64,000 nucleotides of DNA from assembly GCF_000379625.1 (NCBI RefSeq), contig NZ_KB903217.1:35794-99793 (forward strand), given 5' to 3'. This DNA comes from Actinomycetospora chiangmaiensis DSM 45062 (lineage in GTDB: Bacteria; Actinomycetota; Actinomycetes; Mycobacteriales; Pseudonocardiaceae). Position 1 is the stretch's first letter. The number at the start of each line of letters is the position of its first letter. Positions 33,980 through 42,261 of this stretch are shown piece after piece. The translations under genes were made by a program, and so were the position numbers. The notes beneath the pieces were generated by a model. It saw only the letters and a list, made by a program, of their open reading frames with translations, was not told where the DNA came from and made no database searches.

Positions 33980-34966
33980 ATGAGCCTTCCCGAGACCATG
34001 CGAGCGGCCGTCCTCGACGGGCCCGGCCCGCCGGAGTCGTTCCGGCTGCGCGACCTGCCGGTGCCGGTCCCGACGCCCGGCCGGGTGCTGATCCGCGTCA
34101 CCGCCTCCGGGGTCAACCGCTCCGAGCTGCACACCCGCCTCGGCCTCGCGGAGGGGGTCACCTTCCCGCGGGTGCTCGGCATCGAGACCACCGGCGTCGT
34201 CGCGGCCTGTCCGGGCGGCGAGTTCGCGGTGGGCGCCCGGGTGGTCGCGATGATGGGCGGGATGGGCCGTCAGTTCGACGGTGGGTACGCGGAGTACACG
34301 AGCGTCCCCGCCGGGCAGGTCATCGAGATCCACACCGACCTGGCCCCGGAACTCGTCGGGGCGCTGCCCGAGATGCTGCAGACCGCGTACGGCTCGCTGT
34401 CGGTCGGGCTCGACGCCCGCGCCGGGCAGACCCTGCTCATCCGCGGCGGGACCTCGTCGGTGGGGCTCGCGACCGCGGTGCTGGCCAAGCGGATCGGCAT
34501 GACGGTGCTGTCGACGACCCGCGACCTCGGGCGCTCGGGCCTGCTGACCGCGGCCGGCGTGGACCACCCCGTGCTGGACGACGGGGCGGTCGCGCCGCGG
34601 GTGCGCGAGCTCGTGCCGGAGGGGGTCGACGCGGCCCTGGAGCTGGTGGGGACCCCGACCCTGCGCGACACGCTGCAGGCCGTCCGGGTCCACGGCGTGG
34701 CGTGCGTGTCCGGGATGCTGTCCAACGTCTGGACGATCCCGGACTTCTACCCGATCGACTACATCCCGCGCGGGGTGCGGATGACCGGCTACGGCGGTGA
34801 CGCCTCCGACCTGCCGGCGGAGGTCCTGCAGGGCTTCCTCGACGACCTCGCCGCAGGCCGCGCCTCGATCCCGACCGGACGGGTGTTCGGACTCGACGAG
34901 GTCGCCGACGCGCACCGCCTGATGGAGTCCGGGCACGCGGGCGGCAAGCTCGTGCTCGTGCCCTGA
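33980..34966 (+). CDS. Zinc-free MDR oxidoreductase (quinone-oxidoreductase-like)
   Basis: 328 residues of the medium-chain dehydrogenase/reductase family: GroES-like N-terminal half, then a nucleotide-binding domain with IRGGTSSVGLATAVLAK. The cysteine ligands of zinc alcohol dehydrogenases are absent, placing it with NADPH:quinone reductases/enoyl reductases. ATG 33980 has GGAGG upstream. Likely regulated by the divergent MarR protein. Its stop abuts that of the convergent DUF427 gene with no gap. Confidence 0.85.
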   Translation: MSLPETMRAAVLDGPGPPESFRLRDLPVPVPTPGRVLIRVTASGVNRSELHTRLGLAEGVTFPRVLGIETTGVVAACPGGEFAVGARVVAMMGGMGRQFDGGYAEYTSVPAGQVIEIHTDLAPELVGALPEMLQTAYGSLSVGLDARAGQTLLIRGGTSSVGLATAVLAKRIGMTVLSTTRDLGRSGLLTAAGVDHPVLDDGAVAPRVRELVPEGVDAALELVGTPTLRDTLQAVRVHGVACVSGMLSNVWTIPDFYPIDYIPRGVRMTGYGGDASDLPAEVLQGFLDDLAAGRASIPTGRVFGLDEVADAHRLMESGHAGGKLVLVP

Positions 34967-35665
34967 TCAGAGGTCCGGAATCATGTCCACGGTGACGTCC
35001 ACCGCCACGTCCACGCGGCTGTCGTCGAAGGCGACGAGGCCGGTGATCGCGGTGAGGGCGACGGTCGGCGCGCCGTAGCTCCACGCCACGTCCCCGAGGT
35101 CCTCGGCGGCCCACCAGTCGGTGGTCACGCCCTTGTACGGGCAGCGGGTGACGGTGGCGGTCCGGGTCAGCAGCGACCAGGCGACCGTGGTCGGGTCGAG
35201 GTACCACCGCGGCGGCAGACCGGTCTCGAACACCGCGACCGGCGCGGTCGACCGCGCGAGCACAGCGCCCGAGCCGGGCACCCGGACCGTCACAGTCCGC
35301 TCCGCGCGCAGGGCGTCCACCCGCACGTAGGGGCTGCGGGGATGGCCCCGGACGCGCTCGGACTCCTCGAACCAGGCGACGTCGTCGTCGAGCGGCACGA
35401 CGACGTGGTCCGTGAGGTGGCTCTCGGGCGGGGTGGGCCGGGACCGTGCCAGCAGCCGGTCCGGGAGGTCCGCCCGGGGCACCGCGTACTGCGGGTAGTA
35501 CGGGTGCTCCCAGACGTAGGACGCGCGGGTGGTGTCGAGGACCGACCCGTCGTCGAGCCGGGCCCGGAGCCGTCGCGGGCACGGGGCGACGTGCCCCGCG
35601 ACGACGGGCGGACCGGGGAAGTGGCCGGGCGCGAGGCCCTCGGCGGCGGGACGGGAGGTGGTCAC
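34967..35665 (-). CDS. DUF427-domain protein
   Basis: 232 residues with two DUF427-like halves. The C-terminal half has the family pattern (VAVFETGLPPRWYLDP then TRCPYKGVTTDWW), and the first half has YVWEHPYYPQYAVPRADL. DUF427 proteins are widespread small beta-barrel proteins of unknown function. GTG 35665 overlaps the stop of the VOC gene by 4 nt, and that gene overlaps the one before it in the same way, so all three form a coupled operon. Confidence 0.8.
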   Translation of the reverse strand: MTTSRPAAEGLAPGHFPGPPVVAGHVAPCPRRLRARLDDGSVLDTTRASYVWEHPYYPQYAVPRADLPDRLLARSRPTPPESHLTDHVVVPLDDDVAWFEESERVRGHPRSPYVRVDALRAERTVTVRVPGSGAVLARSTAPVAVFETGLPPRWYLDPTTVAWSLLTRTATVTRCPYKGVTTDWWAAEDLGDVAWSYGAPTVALTAITGLVAFDDSRVDVAVDVTVDMIPDL

Positions 35666-36042
35666 GGAACCGGCTGCCCGCCGGCCGGCCCGAGGACACA
35701 GAACTCGGTGCCCTCCGGGTCGGCGAGCACCACCCACGGGTGGTCGGGAGCGGGGTCGACCACCCGGGCGCCGAGGCCGGTCAGCCGCACGACCTCGTCC
35801 TCGGCGGTGCCGTCGTCCGCCCGCAGGTCGAGGTGGACGCGCGCCTTCCCGGGCGTCGGCTCGGCCACCTGCTGGACGAGGAGATCCGTCCCCCCGTCGA
35901 CGGGGACGGCGACGTAGGTCGTGCCGTGGGCGTCCGTGGAGCGTGCGCCCACCGCCACGCCGAGGGCCCGGGCCCAGAACGTGGCCACCGCCACGGGGTC
36001 GACGACGTCGATGGTGACGGCGAGCAGGGTCGAGCGGCTCAC
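35662..36042 (-). CDS. VOC (glyoxalase/bleomycin-resistance-like) family protein
   Basis: 126 residues with one beta-alpha-beta-beta-beta module pattern repeated twice: start FWARALGVAVGARS, middle RVHLDLRADDG, end HPWVVLADPEGTEFCVL. VOC proteins include metal-dependent lyases, dioxygenases and drug-binding proteins; the substrate cannot be assigned. GTG 36042 overlaps the upstream stop by 4 nt, and its stop overlaps the DUF427 start. Confidence 0.8.
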   Translation of the reverse strand: MSRSTLLAVTIDVVDPVAVATFWARALGVAVGARSTDAHGTTYVAVPVDGGTDLLVQQVAEPTPGKARVHLDLRADDGTAEDEVVRLTGLGARVVDPAPDHPWVVLADPEGTEFCVLGPAGGQPVP

Positions 36043-36413
36043 GAGGTCACCGCCGTCGTCGCGGCCGCCCGTGTGAGCAGGACGCGGTGGAGGTCGTCCC
36101 ACTGGCCGGGCCGCCCCACCCACCGCACACGGCCGGGCGACCGGCGGAGCTCCTGGAGCAGGGTTAGCCGGTCGGTGGCGCTTCCCGGGGCGTCGAGCAC
36201 CGGGTGCGCCCGGAGCGCCGCCCGCCACCGCGGGGGATCGAGGACGACGACGTGGTCCGCGGCCAGCCCGGCGATCGCCCGGGGGTCGGCGGGGGCGACC
36301 CGGGCGTCGGCGAGCCCGGACAGCAGGGCGACGGCCCGGGCGGCGGCGCCGCGCCCCCGCGCGTCGGGGCGGACGGGTACGACGAGCACGCTCGGGAGCG
36401 GCGAGGGTGACAT
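36039..36413 (-). CDS. Uncharacterised protein heading the VOC-DUF427 operon
   Basis: 124 residues, no family recognised. Visible features are an N-terminal hydrophobic strand (SVLVVPVRPDARGRG), HVVVLDPPRW in the middle and VRWVGRPGQWDDLHRVLL near the end. ATG 36413 is preferred over the ATG at 36419 because AGGAG lies 7 nt before it. It is first in a three-gene overlapping operon, divergent from a CGNR regulator, and shares an operator-like palindrome with it. Confidence 0.65.
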   Translation of the reverse strand: MSPSPLPSVLVVPVRPDARGRGAAARAVALLSGLADARVAPADPRAIAGLAADHVVVLDPPRWRAALRAHPVLDAPGSATDRLTLLQELRRSPGRVRWVGRPGQWDDLHRVLLTRAAATTAVTS

Positions 36414-36437
36414 CGGCATCTCCTGCTAAGGGGTAAA

Positions 36438-36450
36438 GTGTCGCTGACAC
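36438..36450. promoter_or_regulatory. Operator candidate GTGTC-GCT-GACAC between divergent genes
   Basis: Perfect palindrome, flanked by GGTAA (36432-36436) and TTACC (36453-36457), making a longer imperfect inverted repeat. It ends 3 nt before TACCGT (36454-36459), a possible -10 for the CGNR gene, and is 25 bp from the divergent operon start. Confidence 0.55.
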
Positions 36451-36478
36451 GCTTACCGTAGGAGAGGGTGAGTAAGGG

Positions 36479-37039
36479 GTGCAAGTATCCTTTGACGATT
36501 ACGTGTGGTCGGGGGGTGTCGTGACGGACCTCGTGAACAGCGCTCCCGAGGTGTGGCGCGGGGTCGAGCACCTCCCCGACGCCGAGGCCCTCCGCGCGTT
36601 CCTCGCCGAGCACGGCCTCGCCGGATCCACCTCCGCGCCCCGACCCGTGGGCGACGCCGACCTCGCCCCGGTGCACGCGCTGCGCACCCGGCTGCGCCCG
36701 CTGGTCGAGGGGTCCGACCCGGAGCACCGGATCGCGGAGGCCGGCGCGCTCACGGCCGCGCTCGCCGGCATCACGCTGGCCGACGGCTGGGCGGGCACCG
36801 TGCCCGACGACGTCCCGGTCGCGGACCTGCTCGGTGTGGTCGCCGGCGTGGGCCTCCTCGCCGTGCAGCTGCACCTCGGCCCCGAGCGCTTCCGCCCGTG
36901 CTCCTCGGACACCTGCGAGGGGGTCTTCATCGACACCAGCCGTCCCGGGCGCCGCCGGTACTGCATGCCGGGTCAGTGCGGGAACCGGGCGAACGTGGCC
37001 GCCCACCGCGCCCGGCGTCGCGCCGCCGGGACGGGGTGA
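36479..37039 (+). CDS. CGNR zinc-finger transcriptional regulator (ABATE domain)
   Basis: 187 residues: an N-terminal ABATE-type domain (about 1-135) and a C-terminal treble-clef zinc finger with CSSDTC and the family signature in RRRYCMPGQCGNRANVAAHRAR. Such proteins are predicted ligand-responsive regulators. It is divergent from the unknown-VOC-DUF427 operon and the palindrome between them suggests it controls both. GGAGAGG precedes GTG 36479 by 11 nt, so a slightly later start is possible. Confidence 0.82.
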   Translation: MQVSFDDYVWSGGVVTDLVNSAPEVWRGVEHLPDAEALRAFLAEHGLAGSTSAPRPVGDADLAPVHALRTRLRPLVEGSDPEHRIAEAGALTAALAGITLADGWAGTVPDDVPVADLLGVVAGVGLLAVQLHLGPERFRPCSSDTCEGVFIDTSRPGRRRYCMPGQCGNRANVAAHRARRRAAGTG

Positions 37040-37102
37040 GGGCGGTTCGCTCCCCGTCGCACACGGCCGATCGTGGACCGTTCAACAGCGTAAACGGTTA
37101 CG

Positions 37103-37117
37103 GGTACCGGGGGTACC
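37103..37117. promoter_or_regulatory. Paired GGTACC sites before the second GntR gene
   Basis: GGTACC at 37103-37108 and 37112-37117, 9 bp apart, 24 nt before ATG 37141. The half-sites resemble the AGGTACGTACCT operator of the paralogous GntR at 16923-17705, suggesting an autoregulatory site. Confidence 0.45.
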
Positions 37118-37140
37118 GGACACCCTGGTAGGACGACAGG

Positions 37141-37863
37141 ATGGTCCGATCGCGCGTCGCGCACGTCCAGGCGGAGGTGGAGCGGCTGTGCCGTGTCCTC
37201 GGCCCGGGTGCGCTGCTCCCCGGGGAGCGCGAACTCGCCCAGACGTGCGCGGTGTCCCGCTCCACGGTGCGGCTCGCGCTCGCCGACCTGACCACCCGCC
37301 GCGTCGTCGAACGCCGGCACGGCGCCGGGACCTACGCCCGCCGCACGTCGCCCGCGCACCCGCTCGACGCGGTGTCCTTCCACGACGACATGGCCCGCCG
37401 CGGCTTCCGGCCGGCCACCCGGGTGCTGTGGAGCGACGAGGTCCCGGCCGACGAGGAGCTGGCCGCCGCCCTCGAGGTCCGGGCCGGGGACCCCGTCGTC
37501 CGGGTCGCGCGGCTCCGACTCGCCGACGACGAGCCGATGGCGCGCGAGGTGCTGCACGTGCCCGCCGCCGTCGCGCCGGGACTCTGCGCCCACGACCTCG
37601 ACGGCGGCGCCTCCTGGTACGAGCTGCTCGAGGTCCGGCACGGCCGGCGCGTGGCCGACGGCCGCCAGACCGCGGAGCCGGTGCTCGCGCTGGGGGACGA
37701 CGCCGTGCTGCTCGACGTGGCGCCCGGGAGCCCGGCGTGGCGTTTCGTGCGGACCTCGCGCGACGAGCACGGCGAGGTGGTGGAGCGGGTGGACGCGCTG
37801 GTGCGCGCCGACCGCTACCTCGTCGAGCTGCCCATCACCCGACCGCGCGGTCGGGGGCACTGA
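37141..37863 (+). CDS. GntR/HutC-family regulator, paralogue of the amino-sugar regulator
   Basis: 240 residues with an N-terminal winged HTH (LPGERELAQTCAVSRSTVRLALADL) and a UTRA domain. It matches the GntR at 16923-17705 in long stretches (VVERRHGAGT, RLADDEPMAREVLHVPA, WRFVRTSRDEHGEVVERVDA), so both probably sense related phosphosugars. No sugar operon follows; the next gene is a membrane esterase 42 bp away. TAGGAC ends 6 nt before ATG 37141, a weak leaderless-type -10. Confidence 0.84.
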   Translation: MVRSRVAHVQAEVERLCRVLGPGALLPGERELAQTCAVSRSTVRLALADLTTRRVVERRHGAGTYARRTSPAHPLDAVSFHDDMARRGFRPATRVLWSDEVPADEELAAALEVRAGDPVVRVARLRLADDEPMAREVLHVPAAVAPGLCAHDLDGGASWYELLEVRHGRRVADGRQTAEPVLALGDDAVLLDVAPGSPAWRFVRTSRDEHGEVVERVDALVRADRYLVELPITRPRGRGH

Positions 37864-37905
37864 GCGGCGGCGGACCTCCCGGCCCCGCCCGTAGGGTGAC
37901 GCGTC

Positions 37906-39120
37906 GTGACGGCCACCAGCGCACCGCCCGGGCCCCGGCACCGCGTCGGCGGGGTGCTGGCCGGTGTCGTGCTGCTCCTGCTCGGCGCGGTGGCCGTGCT
38001 CCTGCTCCTGGTCGCCCTCGGCGCGCTCGTGCCGGGACTGGGTTCGCTCTCGGGGAACGCCACGGCCGCGGTCCAGGCCTACGGACCGCCACTCGTGGTG
38101 ATCGGCCTGGTCGCGACGCTCGTGGCCCTCGTCGTCCGGCTGCGGCTGCGGCGCGCGGGCACCGTCGTGGTCGGGCTCGGGGCGCTGGGCACCGTCGCGC
38201 TCGGCGTGATCGTGGGGCTCGTCGTCGCCGCGGCGGGTGCCGCGGGCGGCGCGGTCGACCTGATCCGCGCGGTCGACCCGCACGGCGACGTCTCGCTGCC
38301 CGACGGCTACCCGCAGTACGGCACCGGGCCGGACGGCGCACCCCTGCGCGCGGCGATCTACCGCCCCGGCGGCGCCGTCGGTCCGTCCCCGATCCTGCTG
38401 TACGTGCACGGCGGCGGCTGGGCGGCGGGCTCCGAGCTCGACAACTCCTCGGACCTGCGGTGGTTCGCGGAGCGCGGCCGGCTCGTGATCAGCGTCGGCT
38501 ACACCCTGGCGACCGCGCAGCGCCCCACCTGGGACCTCGCCGCCGCACAGGTGGCGTGCGTGCTGGCCCAGCTCCCGGCGCTCGCCCCCGGGCTGGGTGG
38601 CGACCCGACCCGCATCGTGCTCTCCGGCGACTCCGCGGGCGGTCAGCTGGCCGTGTCGGTGGCCTACCACGCCGCGTCGCGCACGCAGCCCTCCGCGTGC
38701 GGCGGACGCGTGCCGGTCCCGCAGGGGGTGCTCGTGCAGTACCCCGCCGTCGATCCCGTCGGCGCCTGGCGCGACGGCCACTTCCCCGGACAGCCCGATG
38801 TCCCCGGACGGGTGCTGCTCGAGACCTACACCGGCGGCACTCCGACACAGGTGCCGGACCGGTACACCGCGATCGGCGGGATCCCCGCCATCACCCCGGC
38901 GGCGCCGCCGACCCTGGCGATCGTGCCGGCCGACGACGAGCTGGTGCCCCCCGCCGGCCCGGACGCGTTCGTGGCCGCCGCCCGGTCCGCGGGCGTCGAC
39001 GCCACGCTCGTGACCGTGCCGTTCGCCGACCACGCCTACGACGTCGACGGCATCGACTCCCTGGGCAACCAGGTGCGGCGCACCGTCAGCGACCGGTGGC
39101 TCGCTAACCGGCGCTGGTGA
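37906..39120 (+). CDS. Alpha/beta-hydrolase (esterase) with N-terminal transmembrane helices
   Basis: 404 residues. Three hydrophobic helices (about 14-45, 58-80, 86-112) precede an alpha/beta-hydrolase with oxyanion HGGGW, nucleophile GDSAGG, Asp in PADDELVPP and His in DHAYDVDG, so the active site is complete and may face outward. Same type as the esterase at 27891-29186 but not closely similar. GTG 37906 follows TAGGGT by 8 nt and may be transcribed separately from the GntR gene. Confidence 0.8.
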   Translation: MTATSAPPGPRHRVGGVLAGVVLLLLGAVAVLLLLVALGALVPGLGSLSGNATAAVQAYGPPLVVIGLVATLVALVVRLRLRRAGTVVVGLGALGTVALGVIVGLVVAAAGAAGGAVDLIRAVDPHGDVSLPDGYPQYGTGPDGAPLRAAIYRPGGAVGPSPILLYVHGGGWAAGSELDNSSDLRWFAERGRLVISVGYTLATAQRPTWDLAAAQVACVLAQLPALAPGLGGDPTRIVLSGDSAGGQLAVSVAYHAASRTQPSACGGRVPVPQGVLVQYPAVDPVGAWRDGHFPGQPDVPGRVLLETYTGGTPTQVPDRYTAIGGIPAITPAAPPTLAIVPADDELVPPAGPDAFVAAARSAGVDATLVTVPFADHAYDVDGIDSLGNQVRRTVSDRWLANRRW

Positions 39121-39167
39121 GCCGCGCCGCCGTCGGTCGGGCGTCGCGCAGAACACCGGGCCGGGGG

Positions 39168-39197
39168 TTGACCCGCCCGGAGACGCGGGTGTTCAGT
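39168..39197 (+). promoter_or_regulatory. Possible promoter of the small-gene unit
   Basis: TTGACC (39168-39173), an 18-bp spacer and TTCAGT (39192-39197). It would give a start near 39204, just before the strong GAGGAGG site of the short ORF at 39235. Confidence 0.3.
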
Positions 39198-39234
39198 GAT
39201 CACCGGTGTTCCACGCGAGACGAGGAGGTGCGCG

Positions 39235-39315
39235 ATGAGTCCCGGTCACAGTCCCGGCGCCGGATTCCGGCTCCGCTCGGCCCGCCCCTCCTCGCCCGCC
39301 TCCCGCCCGGCCTGA
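39235..39315 (+). CDS. Short ORF, 26 residues, with a strong ribosome-binding site
   Basis: ATG 39235 is preceded by GAGGAGG at an ideal distance. The peptide begins MSPGHSPGAG and is rich in Ser, Pro, Arg and Gly; nothing in it suggests a function. It lies 54 bp before an 87-residue ORF and may be a leader peptide or a small protein. Supported only by the Shine-Dalgarno match and an upstream promoter-like element. Confidence 0.3.
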   Translation: MSPGHSPGAGFRLRSARPSSPASRPA

Positions 39316-39369
39316 CGTCGGCGCGCGGTGCGGGTGTGCCCGCACGCGTCCCGGAAGCACGAAGCCGCC

Positions 39370-39633
39370 ATGAGCATCACCGTCACGTTCACCATCCCCG
39401 CGCCCACGGTCCTCACGCGCCGTCCGGACCTCACCTGGCGCTCCGTGCGCCCGTTCGTCCCCGTCCTGCTCGCCGGCGCCGAGCAGCTCGTGCCAGGACT
39501 CGGCCTCGTCGTCGCGATCGCGGGCCTGGTCGGGGTCACGGCAGCGGTCGAGGTCCCCGCCGGGGACCTCCCCGTCGTCGACGAGGCGACGACGGACGAC
39601 GCCGAGGAGCGGTTACTGCGGCTCGTCGCCTGA
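39370..39633 (+). CDS. Small hypothetical protein, possibly membrane-associated
   Basis: 87 residues. The centre (FVPVLLAGAEQLVPGLGLVV and the following IAGLVGVTAAV) forms a hydrophobic stretch of about 30 residues, and the C-terminus is acidic (DEATTDDAEERLLRL). No family recognised. An in-frame GTG at 39328 would add 14 residues, but ATG 39370 gives the more plausible start. It ends 87 bp before a convergent adenylate cyclase gene. Confidence 0.45.
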   Translation: MSITVTFTIPAPTVLTRRPDLTWRSVRPFVPVLLAGAEQLVPGLGLVVAIAGLVGVTAAVEVPAGDLPVVDEATTDDAEERLLRLVA

Positions 39634-39660
39634 TCCCGGCGCGGGTGGTTCACCAGGCGG

Positions 39661-39675
39661 GCCCGGTCGCCGGGC
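39661..39675. terminator. GC hairpin between convergent genes
   Basis: GCCCGG-TCG-CCGGGC, a 6-bp stem with a 3-nt loop, in the 87-bp gap between the stop of the small protein and the stop of the cyclase gene; could terminate from either side. Confidence 0.4.
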
Positions 39676-39720
39676 TCGCGTGGCGCGCCCCTCGCGCGGC
39701 GGGGACGGCACCTCGCCGGG

Positions 39721-40869
39721 TCACGACCCCGACGACACGCCCGTGAGGTCCACGACCGCCAGGGTGCCGGCGTCGCGCACGGCCTTCGGGTCGCCCTCCC
39801 CGGCGAGGTCGGCGAGCGGCCGGTAGGTCAGGCGCCGCGGGTCGAACCCGAGGGCGGCCGCGTCGTCGGCGTCCAGCCGCTCCACGAGGGTCTTCGACAC
39901 CAGCGTCTGGCCGCCTCGCGCGACCTGCTCCACCCGCGCACACTCGTTCACCTCGTCGCCCAGCGCGGTCACCTCCAACCGGCCGCCGGTGACGATCTGT
40001 CCGATGTAGAGGTCGGCACCCCAGTGGACGCCGACGTTCACCCGGCAGTCGTCGGGACCGACCCCGGCACCGTCGGCGGCGAGGGCCTCGACGATGGTGC
40101 ACACCTCCTCGGCCAGGGTCAGCCCGACGGCCAGCGCCGCCCGGGCCGCGGTGGACTCCGACCCGGCCCCCGGACCCGCGGCGCAGTCCGCGAGGAAGAA
40201 CGCCGAGGCCCCGTCCCCGGCGTGCTTGCCGACGATCCCGCCGTGCCGGGCCACCAGGTCGTCGAAGACCGTGGTGAACCGCCGCACGAGATCGAAGTAG
40301 ACCGGGGTGGGCAGCCGGCGGGCGAGCGGCCCCGACGAGTCGATGTCGGCGAACAGGACCGCGGTCGGCCGCCGGCCGGGCTCGGTCAGGTCGGCCATGC
40401 GCGTGAACATCGCCTCGTCGCCCTCGCTGACCAGGGCGAGCACCCGGGCGGGGAGCAGCGGCGCGAAGACCAGCGCGGTGCCCGCGGGCCGTCCATCGGG
40501 GGCCCGGAGGCTCAGCCCGAGCATCCCGACGGGCCGCGTGCGCCCGGCGAGGTTCAGCTCGACGGGTGACACCCACAGCGGGGGAAGGTCGTGGGCCGGT
40601 TGCAGCCGTCGCGCCAGGTCGGCCCGCAGCTCCTCCCGTGTCGACTCCGACAACATGCCCGACCAGATCGGCAGGTCCAGGCCCTCGTCGAGGTGCAGGC
40701 CGAGGCCGACCTCGGTCGACGCGTCGGCCCCCGCGAGCTGGAGCAGCTGCTCGGAGACCCACTCCAGGCGGCCGTCGTCGTCGTGCACCTGGGCGGCGGT
40801 GCGGCTGTCGACGAGGGCCTCGATCACGGCCTGCCGCAGTGTGCGGAGCTCTGCCTCGGAATCGGCCAC
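39721..40869 (-). CDS. Class III adenylate cyclase with N-terminal sensory region
   Basis: 382 residues: an N-terminal PAS-like region (about 1-160) and a class III nucleotidyl cyclase domain (about 175-340). Metal-binding Asp residues are visible in FADIDSSG and AGDGAS, a substrate Lys in VGKHAGDG, and the Asp/Asn/Arg set in TALGDEVNECARV, so it looks active and ATP-specific. GTG 40869 follows TAGCGT by 7 nt (leaderless). It is divergent from a ROK repressor and about 1.4 kb from a perfect CRP-type site at the trehalose operon. Confidence 0.82.
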   Translation of the reverse strand: MADSEAELRTLRQAVIEALVDSRTAAQVHDDDGRLEWVSEQLLQLAGADASTEVGLGLHLDEGLDLPIWSGMLSESTREELRADLARRLQPAHDLPPLWVSPVELNLAGRTRPVGMLGLSLRAPDGRPAGTALVFAPLLPARVLALVSEGDEAMFTRMADLTEPGRRPTAVLFADIDSSGPLARRLPTPVYFDLVRRFTTVFDDLVARHGGIVGKHAGDGASAFFLADCAAGPGAGSESTAARAALAVGLTLAEEVCTIVEALAADGAGVGPDDCRVNVGVHWGADLYIGQIVTGGRLEVTALGDEVNECARVEQVARGGQTLVSKTLVERLDADDAAALGFDPRRLTYRPLADLAGEGDPKAVRDAGTLAVVDLTGVSSGS

Positions 40870-40962
40870 CGGGCGGACGCTAGTGCTGCTCCGGATGCCC
40901 CGCCGCGAGAGTGGGTGAGGCCGCCGTTCGATCGGAGAGTGACACAGGCCACAGCACGGGGC

Positions 40963-40968
40963 TAGATT
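40963..40968 (+). promoter_or_regulatory. -10 element TAGATT for leaderless ROK repressor
   Basis: TANNNT element ending 6 nt before ATG 40975, without a Shine-Dalgarno sequence. Confidence 0.48.
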
Positions 40969-40974
40969 CATCGG

Positions 40975-42168
40975 ATGAACGCGGCGAGGCCCGGTTCCCC
41001 GGCGGGCCTGCGGGAGGCGAACCGTCGGCGGGTGCTCGACGCCGTGCTCGCGGCGGGGGAGCCGACCCAGTCCGGCATCGCCGCCGCGACCGGGCTGGCG
41101 CCGGCGACCGTCTCGAACATCGTGCGCGACCTCTGCCGCGAGGGCCGCCTGACCGCCTCCACGGCCGTGCGGGGCGGGCGTCGGGTGCGGGCCGTGCGCC
41201 TGACCCCGGTCCGGGGCGTGGTCGCCGGGGTCGACTTCGGTCACCGCCACGTGCGGGTCGGGGTGCAGCCCGCCGCCGCGCCGGGGGCGGACCGGTTGCT
41301 CGCCGAGCGGGCCACGGATCTCGCGGAGGGCCACGACGCGGGCGTCGGGCTGGACGCCGCGGCGGCCCTGCTCGACGACGCGCTGACCGCCGCCGGGATC
41401 CCGCGGGCCGAGCTGCTCGCCGTCGGGATCGGGCTCCCCGCGCCCGTCGACGCCCGCACCGGCGTGGTGGGGGAGCCGGGCATCCTGCCCGGCTGGGTCG
41501 GCATCCGGCCCGCCGCGGTGGCGGCCGAGCGGCTCGACGTCCCCGTGGTGGTGGACAACGACGCGCTCCTCGGCACCCTCGCCGAGCAGGCGTGGGGCGC
41601 GTTGCAGGAGGTGAGCGACGGTGTCTACCTCAAGCTCTCGGACGGGGTCGGTGCCGGGCTCGTGCTCGACGGCCGTCCCTACCGCGGACGGGCGGGCACC
41701 GCGGGCGAGCTCGGCCACGTCGTCGTCGACGACTCCGGCGGACCGCCCGGCGGGGCCGTGTGCCGCTGCGGCAACCGCGGGTGCCTCGAGACGTGGGCCT
41801 CGACCGCGACCGTCGTCGGCCTGCTCGAACCGCTGCTCGGGGCGCCGCTGACCGTCGAGGAGGTCGTCGCCCGGGCCCGCGGCGGGCACGCCCCGTCACG
41901 ACGGGTCCTGGCCGACACCGGCGGCCACGTCGGACGGGCGCTCGGCGGGCTGTGCAGCGTCCTCACGCCCGCCCGGATCGTCGTGGGCGGCGAACTGGCC
42001 CAGGCGGGCCACCTCCTCCTCGACCCGCTGCGCAGCGCCCTGGACCGGTGGGCGCTGCCCGGGGCGGCCGACGGCGTCGAGGTCACCACGGCCCGGCTGG
42101 GTCGCCACGCCCACGTCCTCGGGGCCGTCGCGCTGGCGCTCGAGCACGTCGTCGCCTCGCACGGCTGA
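40975..42168 (+). CDS. ROK-family transcriptional repressor
   Basis: 397 residues: N-terminal winged HTH (PTQSGIAAATGLAPATVSNIVRDL) and a ROK sugar-sensing domain with DFGHRHVRVGV, VDNDALLGTLAEQ, the zinc motif CRCGNRGCLE and GELGHVVVD. ROK repressors of this layout control sugar catabolic operons and respond to sugars or sugar phosphates. It is upstream of, and on the same strand as, the trehalose-type operon, 169 bp away, so that operon is its likely target. Confidence 0.85.
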   Translation: MNAARPGSPAGLREANRRRVLDAVLAAGEPTQSGIAAATGLAPATVSNIVRDLCREGRLTASTAVRGGRRVRAVRLTPVRGVVAGVDFGHRHVRVGVQPAAAPGADRLLAERATDLAEGHDAGVGLDAAAALLDDALTAAGIPRAELLAVGIGLPAPVDARTGVVGEPGILPGWVGIRPAAVAAERLDVPVVVDNDALLGTLAEQAWGALQEVSDGVYLKLSDGVGAGLVLDGRPYRGRAGTAGELGHVVVDDSGGPPGGAVCRCGNRGCLETWASTATVVGLLEPLLGAPLTVEEVVARARGGHAPSRRVLADTGGHVGRALGGLCSVLTPARIVVGGELAQAGHLLLDPLRSALDRWALPGAADGVEVTTARLGRHAHVLGAVALALEHVVASHG

Positions 42169-42232
42169 CGGGTCCCGGCCCGCAGGACACGGGCGGTCAC
42201 GCGTGCCAAGATCGGCGCCGCGCGTTCATCCG

Positions 42233-42261
42233 TTGACCGCGTGATGCCCCGGAACTAGCCT
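42233..42261 (+). promoter_or_regulatory. Promoter of the trehalose-type sugar operon
   Basis: TTGACC (42233-42238), exactly 17 bp, TAGCCT (42256-42261): a good housekeeping-sigma promoter. The predicted start near 42268 lies inside the CRP-type site, giving a leader of about 70 nt before otsB. Confidence 0.55.
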
